Shown piece by piece: positions 1-4,638 of a DNA stretch of 5,303 bases. The DNA comes from Hyphomicrobiales bacterium. Its GTDB lineage: Bacteria > Pseudomonadota > Alphaproteobacteria > Rhizobiales > Xanthobacteraceae. The position numbers and the translations under genes were made by a program. Location of the stretch: positions 2,101 to 7,403 of the forward strand of contig PKXB01000096.1 of NCBI GenBank assembly GCA_003133345.1, given 5' to 3'. Each line of letters begins with the position of its first letter. The first letter of the stretch is position 1. The notes below the pieces were generated by a model. The model did no database searches. It had not been told where the DNA came from and saw nothing but the letters and a program-made list of their open reading frames with translations.

Positions 1-17
1 AGGGCTGCACCGGGAGT

Positions 18-31
18 GTCACCGGGGTGAC
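18..31. repeat. Perfect inverted repeat, possible operator
   Basis: GTCACC-GG-GGTGAC is a perfect 6-base inverted repeat around a two-base centre. The left arm overlaps the second copy of the direct repeat CACCGGG. The two-base centre suits a dimeric DNA-binding protein site better than an RNA hairpin. No regulator is identified and no T-run follows, so it is not a terminator. Confidence 0.35.
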
Positions 32-63
32 CGCGTCAGTAACCCGCCTGACCGTTTTGGTCC

Positions 64-89
64 AATGCGGGGCGCCTGGACGCCGCATT
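64..89. repeat. GC-rich hairpin upstream of the scaffold gene
   Basis: AATGCGG (64-70) pairs perfectly with CCGCATT (83-89). Inside, CG (73-74) can pair with CG (81-82) if GG (71-72) bulges, leaving a CCTGGA loop. Neither strand has a T-run after it, so a standard intrinsic terminator is not supported. It may end transcription of a gene left of the window or fold in a leader RNA; the sequence does not decide. Confidence 0.4.
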
Positions 90-135
90 CCCATTCGGCA
101 TGGCTCGTAAACCACGCCCCGGCGCCAAGAACCCC

Positions 136-165
136 TTCTCGCGCCATCGGGTCAGCCCCTATATA
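136..165 (+). promoter_or_regulatory. Weak promoter candidate for the scaffold gene
   Basis: A TATATA element at 160-165 sits in otherwise GC-rich DNA about 55 bases before the ATG at 220. The stretch about 17 bases upstream (TTCTCG, 137-142) is a poor match to a -35 box. The AT-rich -10-like patch is the only such element in the leader, which is the main reason to list it. Confidence 0.25.
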
Positions 166-219
166 TTCGTTTGCGCGCCAGAGGCAATCCGCGGCAGCGG
201 GGAAATCGGTAAAACTTCA

Positions 220-672
220 ATGCTTAACGAGGTTTACAACGCAAAAATCCTCGACTTGGCGGGCAATATCCCCCGCCTAGGACGCCTGTCCGCGCCCGAT
301 GCCAGCGCCACCGCCCATTCCAAGCTGTGCGGCTCCACGGTCACCGTCGATCTCAAAATGGACGGCCCGGTGGTTGGCGATTTCGCCCATGACGTGAAAG
401 CCTGCGCGCTCGGCCAGGCCTCGTCCTCGATCATGGCCCGCCATGTGATCGGCGCGAAGCCGGCGGAACTGCGCGAGCTGCGCGAAACCGTGCGCAAGAT
501 GCTCAAAGAGAACGGGCCGCCGCCGGGCGGCAAATGGGCCGACATCGCGGTGCTCGAGCCGGTGCGCGACTACAAGGCGCGCCACGCCTCGACCATGCTC
601 ACTTTCGATGCGGTGGTATCGGCGCTCGATCAGATCGACGCCAAGCGAAGCCAGAAGCAGGCGGCGGAATAA
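220..672 (+). CDS. IscU/NifU-like iron-sulfur scaffold family protein
   Basis: This 150-residue cytoplasmic protein belongs to the IscU/NifU_N-like scaffold family, whose canonical members build Fe-S clusters on three cysteines and hand them to apoproteins. The start at 220 is chosen because MLNEVYN...LAGNIPRLGRL is the family N-terminus; the open frame upstream to 100 is unlike it. The Shine-Dalgarno is weak (GGGGAAA at about 199-205). Cys37 lies in LCGST and Cys62 in KACALGQASSS, matching the first two cluster cysteines. The IscU aspartate two residues after the first Cys is Ser39, and the third cysteine (the LHC-type motif) is replaced by Ala103 in RHAST. This two-cysteine form is, from memory, common in an alphaproteobacterial subfamily next to yidD and thrS. 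Its exact role is unproven; it may carry or regulate clusters rather than assemble them. It converges on the next gene with a one-base gap. Confidence 0.9.
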   Translation: MLNEVYNAKILDLAGNIPRLGRLSAPDASATAHSKLCGSTVTVDLKMDGPVVGDFAHDVKACALGQASSSIMARHVIGAKPAELRELRETVRKMLKENGPPPGGKWADIAVLEPVRDYKARHASTMLTFDAVVSALDQIDAKRSQKQAAE

Positions 673-684
673 ATTATTTCGCCG
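662..684. repeat. Quasi-palindrome over two convergent stop codons
   Basis: The sequence is symmetric about A673. CGGCG (662-666) pairs with CGCCG (680-684) and AATAA (668-672) with TTATT (674-678). The one mismatched pair, 667/679, becomes G-U in plus-strand RNA. Both stop codons (TAA at 670-672 plus, TAA at 674-676 minus) lie in the AT core. With no intergenic space, this may serve as a bidirectional 3' structure. There is no T-run of terminator quality, so a terminator function is only inferred. Confidence 0.45.
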
Positions 685-1999
685 ACGCCAAGCCGCCGGT
701 CTTTTGCGCCGACAAATCGGCGCGGTCGCCAATCGCCTTCACGCAAGCCGCGGTCAGCCGTGGCAGGTTCTGCTGCGCGCCGGTATTGCCGAAGCGGATG
801 CCGGTGACCATGCCAGCGCTCTTGGTCTCGATCAGCAACGAGTGGTTGCCGACGGCGGCAAACGCGCCGATCAGCGCGGCCTGCACCGTGCCGGCGGCGT
901 AAGTGACGAGTTCGTCGGGCTGCGAGCGGCGCTCCGAGGAAACCACCTTGAGCGAGGCCGACATGCGGCCGACCGTCATAGTCACCGCGCCGAGCTTGCC
1001 CGGCAGCTGGATGCGGCCGCCGTCATGGCGCCGCTCGACGTAGCTCACGTCATAGCTGTCGCCGCCGCCAGCGCCGCAGGCGAGCATGAGATCAAAGCTG
1101 CCGATGTCCTCGCCTTCAACGGTTAGCGGCTGGCGGCGCGCCAGGGCTGTGACGCCGGCGCGATCGACCACCGCCCAGCGCCGCTCGCTGATCTCGGTCG
1201 CGTGGGCGCCATCGGTCATGCGCGGAATCGGTCGTGACGCGGTCGGGGCCGAGGCCGGCGACGCTGCGACCGTGGCCGCCGCAGCCGCCGGCGCGGCCGG
1301 CTCATCGGTCGCGAGCCGCGTGCGGCGCGTCTCGTCCGCCGTCAAGGCGTGCATCGGCTCCCAAGGTGGGATGCGCAGCGCCAGATTGAGAAAATCGATC
1401 GAGCCGCCCATGTCGATGGTGTATCGCGCCAGCCGCCCGATGTCGCGCTGGACCAGCACGAGGTCTTCGGCTGTGTAGTTCGCCGCGGTCGGATCGTCGC
1501 GGCGGTCACCGAGCCAGATCTGATGCACCATCACGCGCGCTTCCGGCGGCACTGCACGGTGCACGCCGCCGAGCAGCACGAAGCCGCACATGGATTCGCA
1601 ATCGGCGCGCGGCGAGAATTTTCCGCGCGATGCATCTTGATCCGAGCCATTGACATCGACGATGCGGCCGACCGTGGTGTCGAGGCCGAAGCGGCGGATG
1701 TCGCGCCCGAGCGCGATGGCGCCGAGCACCGAGCCGCCGTCGGAATCAAGCACGACCGTGGCGCCGGCGAGGTCGCGGCCTTGCACGAACAATTCGAAGT
1801 CGCGCGGCGTCTCCGCGGTGATGGCGCCGCTCGCCGAAATCCACAGCCGGCACTGGGCGCCGCAGGCGTCGGCCGGGCCTTGCAGGCGCAGATCGAAGCG
1901 CATCGGCAGCGTGCGATCGGTGACTGCCGCCGATGCCGGCAACAGCGAAACCAGCGCCGCCGAAGCAAGCGCAATAGCGAACGCCGAAGAGCGAGTCAT
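674..1999 (-). CDS. Secreted ClpP-fold protein (COG3904-like)
   Basis: This 441-residue protein has a Sec signal peptide: basic start, hydrophobic residues 5-20, and likely cleavage after ASA (22-24). Residues 35-225 fit the ClpP/crotonase fold of COG3904 periplasmic proteins. VVLDSDGGSVLGA (82-94) corresponds to the ClpP glycine-rich oxyanion segment. CESMCGFVLLGG (134-145) places Ser136 as nucleophile, and RVMVHQIW (155-162) places His159 as the general base. The third triad residue is not clear. An Ala/Pro-rich linker (about 234-257) leads to a second domain (260-425) that I do not recognise, with Cys308 and Cys419 possibly in a disulfide. The ATG at 1999 has AAGGG four bases upstream (2004-2008). 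Substrate and biological role are unknown; a proteolytic activity is inferred from the retained Ser and His. The gene opposes its neighbours and so is its own transcription unit. Confidence 0.8.
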   Translation of the reverse strand: MTRSSAFAIALASAALVSLLPASAAVTDRTLPMRFDLRLQGPADACGAQCRLWISASGAITAETPRDFELFVQGRDLAGATVVLDSDGGSVLGAIALGRDIRRFGLDTTVGRIVDVNGSDQDASRGKFSPRADCESMCGFVLLGGVHRAVPPEARVMVHQIWLGDRRDDPTAANYTAEDLVLVQRDIGRLARYTIDMGGSIDFLNLALRIPPWEPMHALTADETRRTRLATDEPAAPAAAAATVAASPASAPTASRPIPRMTDGAHATEISERRWAVVDRAGVTALARRQPLTVEGEDIGSFDLMLACGAGGGDSYDVSYVERRHDGGRIQLPGKLGAVTMTVGRMSASLKVVSSERRSQPDELVTYAAGTVQAALIGAFAAVGNHSLLIETKSAGMVTGIRFGNTGAQQNLPRLTAACVKAIGDRADLSAQKTGGLASAK

Positions 2000-2073
2000 T
2001 CTTCCCTTCTCGCCGTCGAGCCCTTAATGGTTGGCGCGGTTGTCCGCGTTCGTATCGGGCTGTGGCGGCTTTC

Positions 2074-2098
2074 AAGACCCCCGGTCTAGGTCTTTTTT
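2074..2098 (+). terminator. Intrinsic terminator-like hairpin, plus orientation
   Basis: AAGACC (2074-2079) pairs with GGTCTT (2089-2094) around a 9-base loop, and T2091-T2098 gives a T-run after the stem (TCTTTTTT). An alternative hairpin AGACC-CCC-GGTCT (2075-2087) uses the same left arm and would release the second GGTCT copy, so two mutually exclusive folds exist. The T-run is on the plus strand only. The nearest plus-strand gene upstream ends at 672, so it has no obvious client; it may stop read-through or antisense transcription across the minus-strand gene, or sit in a yidD leader. Confidence 0.6.
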
Positions 2099-2178
2099 AA
2101 TGAGCGGGCGGATTCGGGTCTAGTGTAAAATGATCCTATCGAGTCCTGTTTTGATTAAATCCAAACAGCTCCCGCCCG

Positions 2179-2211
2179 ATGGAACTCTTTATGGAACTTT
2201 TATGGCGGTGA
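2179..2211 (+). CDS. Possible 10-codon leader ORF before yidD
   Basis: ATG at 2179 opens a frame reading MELFMELLWR and ends with TGA at 2209-2211, one base before the yidD ATG at 2213. An internal in-frame ATG lies at 2191. No Shine-Dalgarno precedes either ATG. The tight junction would allow termination-reinitiation coupling to yidD, but the ORF is a by-product of the local tandem repeats and may be chance. Confidence 0.2.
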   Translation: MELFMELLWR

Positions 2212-2222
2212 TATGGCGGTGA
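2179..2222. repeat. Two back-to-back short tandem duplications at the yidD start
   Basis: ATGGAACTCTTT (2179-2190) is followed by ATGGAACTTTT (2191-2201), an imperfect 12/11-base tandem pair. Then TATGGCGGTGA occurs twice without a gap (2201-2211 and 2212-2222). The second duplication contains both the ribosome-binding region and the yidD start codon. GGCGGTGAT (2204-2212) matches the anti-Shine-Dalgarno complement GGAGGTGAT at 8 of 9 positions and abuts the ATG at 2213. Slippage at these units would change start spacing. Confidence 0.75.
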
Positions 2223-2545
2223 AGAGCGAGCGCCCAAGCGGCTTCGCGCGCCTGCCGCGGCTCGTCGGGCGCGGCCTGGTGGCGCTCTATCGCTATACGC
2301 TAGCGCCGCTGATCGGCCCGCGCTGCCGGCATCTGCCAGGCTGTTCCGACTATGCCGACGAGGCGATTGCCCGCTTCGGGCTATGGGCGGGCGGCTGGAT
2401 GGCACTCGCGCGCATCCTGCGCTGCCAGCCGTGGGGGACTTCGGGGCTCGATTTCGTGCCGGCCGAGGTGTCGGCCAAATGGCGCTGGTGGCTGCCCTGG
2501 CGCTATGGCCGCTGGCGCGGGACAAACGAGCAGGCGCCGCGATGA
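2213..2545 (+). CDS. yidD: Membrane protein insertion efficiency factor YidD
   Basis: YidD is a small inner-membrane-associated protein that assists the YidC/Sec insertion of membrane proteins; the mechanism is not settled. The 110-residue length is slightly above the usual 70-100. An amphipathic N-terminal helix (LVALYRYTLAPLIG, 22-35) precedes the family signature CRHLPGCSDYADEAI (38-52), with Cys38, Cys44 and Tyr47, then GGWMALARILRCQPWG (60-75) with Cys71 and the G.D.VP element (78-83). A basic and Trp-rich tail (90-103) follows, as in rhizobial homologues. The ATG at 2213 is chosen for its GGCGGTGAT ribosome-binding region and because the protein reaches the family core at a normal distance. 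Unlike the classic rnpA-yidD-yidC site, it sits here near thrS, as is usual in alphaproteobacteria as far as I recall. Its end overlaps the next gene by ATGA. Confidence 0.95.
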   Translation: MAVKSERPSGFARLPRLVGRGLVALYRYTLAPLIGPRCRHLPGCSDYADEAIARFGLWAGGWMALARILRCQPWGTSGLDFVPAEVSAKWRWWLPWRYGRWRGTNEQAPR

Positions 2546-3504
2546 GCAGACGCGCGGGACATATTCTGGTGGCAGTGATTGCACTGAGTGCGCTGGCTTC
2601 AATATTTTTCGGACTGCGCAGCTACAGTTCATACCTTCTGCTGCGTTCCGCCTATGAGGCGGGCCGGCCGCAAGTCAGCAGTCTGCGGGCCTGGATGACG
2701 CTCGACCATGTGGCGACGACCTATCGCGTACCGCTGAACGAGTTGCTCCCTCGCCTCGGCCTGCCGCCGGATGCAAGCCGCGACGAAAGCCTCAAGGCAA
2801 TTGCCGACCAACGCGGCGTGCCGCGTTTCGATTTCGTGCGGCAAGTCCAGCGCGCGCTCGGTCAATCGGCGCCGGTACCCGAGAGCGGTCAAAGCACCGG
2901 TGGCCTGACCGACCGCATCCTGTCGGCGCTGCTGATCTACGGTTATCCGGCGCTGGCGCTGACGCTGCTGCTCGGGGCGATCGGCTTGCCGCTGCCGATC
3001 GGAGTAGCAGCCGTGCTGGCCGGTTCGCTCGCGGCGCTGGGAAACCTGCGTTGGGAATGGGCCGGAATGATCGCCGTCACCGCTTCATTCGCCGGCGACA
3101 TGATCGCCTATGGAATTGGCCGGGCCGTCAGCGATAACTTCCTCGCACGCCATGGCCGCTGGATCGGCTACAGCCCGCAGCGCCGGGACAACATCCAAGC
3201 GCTGCTGCAAAGGTGGGGCGGCGTCACGGTGATCATCTCGCGCACGCTGACCTCTTCGCTGAGTTCGGTCGTCAGCATCTTCGCCGGCGTGAGCCGTTAT
3301 CAGTTCTCACATTTCCTGGGGTTCGCTCTGCTGGGCCGGCTGATCTGGACCTCGGCCTATCTGGGCTTAGGCTACGGGATGGGCAACAACATCGACGCCG
3401 CCAGCCAATTCCTCGGCAATCTGAGCGGGCTCATCATCGCGCTCGGTGTTCTGGTGGTGGCGGGCGCCTATCGGGCCGGCATGATGCGCCCGGAGGCGGG
3501 CTAA
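2542..3504 (+). CDS. DedA-family membrane protein with N-terminal helical domain
   Basis: This 320-residue protein starts at an ATG overlapping the yidD stop (ATGA, 2542-2545), implying translational coupling. A 54-codon upstream extension of the frame lies wholly within yidD and is rejected. One membrane segment (7-25) is followed by a charged helical domain (about 47-106) with two matching units: MTLDHVATTYRVPLNELLPR and SLKAIADQRGVPRFDFVRQV. The C-terminal DedA/SNARE-associated domain (125-312) shows GLPLPIGVAAVLAG (148-161), the G...AYGIGR element (185-194), R234 in the conserved arginine segment, and F247AG...F..F..L..W (to 269). DedA proteins are flippase or exchanger-like membrane proteins involved in lipid carrier and phospholipid handling and envelope fitness; the acidic residue of the canonical E.P.P.PGE motif is absent, GLPLPIG standing in its place. 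The transported substrate here is unknown. The N-terminal domain is probably periplasmic, by topology. Confidence 0.85.
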   Translation: MSRRAGHILVAVIALSALASIFFGLRSYSSYLLLRSAYEAGRPQVSSLRAWMTLDHVATTYRVPLNELLPRLGLPPDASRDESLKAIADQRGVPRFDFVRQVQRALGQSAPVPESGQSTGGLTDRILSALLIYGYPALALTLLLGAIGLPLPIGVAAVLAGSLAALGNLRWEWAGMIAVTASFAGDMIAYGIGRAVSDNFLARHGRWIGYSPQRRDNIQALLQRWGGVTVIISRTLTSSLSSVVSIFAGVSRYQFSHFLGFALLGRLIWTSAYLGLGYGMGNNIDAASQFLGNLSGLIIALGVLVVAGAYRAGMMRPEAG

Positions 3505-3587
3505 GGCCCCTACGATAGCGCGAGACGAATGAGAGCAAGGATATGGCTTCTCCAACCTAAGGAAGCACAAATCCGCGTCACAAAATG
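3505..3587. other. Short spacer between convergent genes
   Basis: These 83 bases separate the stop of the DedA-family gene from the stop of the minus-strand hydrolase gene. GCTTC (3546-3550) can pair with GAAGC (3562-3566), with CC/G extension possible, forming a modest hairpin visible from both strands. No T-run follows on either side, so neither convergent gene has a clear intrinsic terminator here. Confidence 0.5.
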
Positions 3588-4238
3588 CTAAGTTAGTTGC
3601 AGCCATCCCACTTCGACATCTTCGAGATCGGGCGTCGCGCTCAGATGCGCCGGCAATACAGCATCACCAACCGGACAGTTTCTGAGAAACGCACGTGTTA
3701 TGTCCGCGTACGCATCGAAATATACTTTGCTGCAAATGATGCTTGATTGAGATTCGAACGAACCATTGGCATCCCACAGGCCCTTGGCCATTCGTAGTCC
3801 CATTTTGAAGGCCGAGATCGTCGCATATCGGGTGCCAAGCATTCGCAAGGCACGGAGCGCTATTTGATATCGGTCCGTATCGGCCAGCCCAGACTTTCGC
3901 CGCCCCCGTAGAATTCGCTGCGGAATGTCGGAATAAAGCGTGCGCGTGCGAACGCCGTGTCGCGGAACCGCTTCGACGACAAAATCTTCATAGAGGAAAA
4001 TCGCGGCGTGGGTCCAAGCACTATGTTCCGAGGCAAATCCTGCGCCGCTCTGCGCGCGCGCAATGAGTTGGCTGGCGCGTGATGGAGCCGCATCGCGAAA
4101 TAATACCAGATCGCCTGGCATGCATTTGGCCAAATCAGGCACAAAGCCAAATTCGCGAGTTTTAGTTGGAAGCACGCTGATTGAAATTTGGTCGACCGCA
4201 GCCGTTGCATTACCGGGATCGATAATGCGTTGCACCAC
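3588..4238 (-). CDS. Permuted papain-like hydrolase (YiiX / NlpC-P60 superfamily)
   Basis: This 216-residue protein shows the circularly permuted NlpC/P60-papain layout, in which the histidine precedes the cysteine. PGDLVLF (41-47) opens the fold, WTHAAIFL (75-82) supplies His77, VVEAVPRHGV (87-96) supplies Glu89, and IICSKVYFDAY (167-177) supplies Cys169 as the likely nucleophile. PAHLSATPDLEDV (196-208) matches the family's C-terminal loop. Relatives cleave amide or thioester-type bonds in peptidoglycan, proteins or lipids; the substrate here is unknown. There is no signal peptide, unlike YiiX, so it is likely cytoplasmic unless exported otherwise. The start is GTG (4236-4238) with AAGGA (4249-4253) ten bases upstream; a second GTG follows directly. 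It lies 24 bases after, and in frame with, the TAG of the small upstream gene, suggesting a coupled two-gene unit. Base composition is lower in GC than the flanks. Confidence 0.75.
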   Translation of the reverse strand: MVQRIIDPGNATAAVDQISISVLPTKTREFGFVPDLAKCMPGDLVLFRDAAPSRASQLIARAQSGAGFASEHSAWTHAAIFLYEDFVVEAVPRHGVRTRTLYSDIPQRILRGRRKSGLADTDRYQIALRALRMLGTRYATISAFKMGLRMAKGLWDANGSFESQSSIICSKVYFDAYADITRAFLRNCPVGDAVLPAHLSATPDLEDVEVGWLQLT

Positions 4239-4262
4239 AGGAAACTCGTCCTTGATCCGCTG

Positions 4263-4508
4263 CTAAGATCCGATATCGACGCGCACTGTCTTTATCGCTG
4301 CAAGATCGCTTTCCCCGGCCTCGGCGGTACCGGAAACGTGAACCCCGGGCTTCAGATCAAAAAATGGCACCGTCGCAGTCCCGGTCGAACTAGAAATAAG
4401 CCCGAAATTGTTGGCACTAGGACCGACCGGAATATCAAATTCAATAATGGCGAATCCATCCGCCTCGGTGCGGACAACTGTTCCAGCAAAGGCAATTTTA
4501 TCACTCAT
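4263..4508 (-). CDS. Small beta-rich (OB/cold-shock-like?) hypothetical protein
   Basis: This 81-residue protein has no signal peptide and no membrane segment. The predicted pattern is short alternating strands: KIAFAGTVVRTEADGFAIIE, then an insertion rich in Asn, Ser and Gly, then TATVPFFDLKPGVHVSGTAE and LAAIKTVRV. The DGFAIIEFD...VPFFDLKPGVHVSGTAE order recalls OB-fold or cold-shock/S1-type domains, but this is a pattern impression and no family is claimed. I chose the ATG at 4506-4508 (MSDKIAF); a TTG at 4526 would add six residues. Neither has a Shine-Dalgarno. It precedes the permuted hydrolase by 24 bases in the same frame, so a partner, substrate-presenting or inhibitor role is possible but only inferred. 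Confidence 0.65.
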   Translation of the reverse strand: MSDKIAFAGTVVRTEADGFAIIEFDIPVGPSANNFGLISSSTGTATVPFFDLKPGVHVSGTAEAGESDLAAIKTVRVDIGS

Positions 4509-4520
4509 GTAATCTATATA
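4506..4520 (-). promoter_or_regulatory. -10-like element implying a leaderless transcript
   Basis: On the minus strand TATATA (4515-4520) is followed by six bases (GATTAC) and then the ATG at 4508, so the usual start of transcription would fall on or next to the A of the ATG. This agrees with the missing Shine-Dalgarno. The -35 region is poor. If translation actually starts at TTG 4526 this element is coding instead. Confidence 0.35.
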
Positions 4521-4591
4521 CGCCAACAGCGTGTGATTTTCCAGTACGCTATGGAGCCCGCAGCCATCGTTCTACCTCGGCGTGGATAAGC

Positions 4592-4620
4592 TTGCACCCT
4601 CCGATTTTCTACGTTATCTC
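4592..4620 (+). promoter_or_regulatory. Promoter candidate for thrS
   Basis: TTGCAC (4592-4597) resembles a -35 box. After 16-17 bases comes TTATCT (4614-4619) or TATCTC (4615-4620) as a -10 candidate. Initiation would fall near 4627, leaving a leader of about 50 bases before the thrS ATG that contains the hairpin at 4639-4656. The position fits a dedicated thrS promoter, since the genes immediately upstream are on the other strand. Confidence 0.45.
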
Positions 4621-4638
4621 ATTGTTTTATCACGCTTA

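Larger units (their letters stand above)
1..219. other. Noncoding leader region upstream of the scaffold gene
   Basis: I see no convincing gene here. Frames are open on both strands but have no recognisable protein content, and the plus frame that could extend the downstream gene upstream to position 100 does not resemble the N-terminus of that family. The region holds a 7-base direct repeat CACCGGG (8-14 and 20-26), a perfect inverted repeat (18-31), a second inverted repeat GTCAG/CTGAC (35-39 and 48-52), a strong hairpin (64-89) and an AT-rich patch (160-166). It probably carries the promoter and 5' leader of the downstream gene; this is inferred from position. Confidence 0.5.

Noticed and set aside
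1..88. Minus-strand frame from ATG at 88 open to the window edge
   Set aside because: It has only 29 codons, no recognised content and no good ribosome-binding site; the hairpin and palindrome overlap it.
100..219. N-terminal extension of the scaffold protein by 40 residues from an ATG at 100
   Set aside because: The extra residues do not resemble the family, the hairpin and AT-rich patch lie inside it, and the family N-terminus begins at the ATG at 220.
1349..2089. Long plus-strand open frame opposite the ClpP-fold gene
   Set aside because: Its composition (Arg, His, Ala rich, no domains) is typical of the antisense shadow of a high-GC gene; the minus strand has a signal peptide and recognisable catalytic motifs.
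2111..2145. Two GANTC (CcrM methylation) sites, 2111-2115 and 2141-2145, in the yidD upstream region
   Set aside because: GANTC also occurs elsewhere in the window, including inside genes (for example 1225-1229 and 1993-1997), so two in this spacer is not beyond chance.
2105..2178. Long-range pairing CGGGCGG (2105-2111) with CCGCCCG (2172-2178)
   Set aside because: It is a single 7-base GC-rich match across 60 bases with no supporting inner structure; such matches are expected often in this composition.
2383..2541. Upstream extension of the DedA-family protein by 53 residues
   Set aside because: It lies wholly within yidD in another frame, reads as an Ala/Gly/Arg-rich shadow, and the ATG at 2542 gives a normal ATGA junction and a clean membrane segment.
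3546..3566. Terminator between the DedA-family gene and the hydrolase gene
   Set aside because: The stem is only five to six pairs with a large loop and no T-run on either strand.
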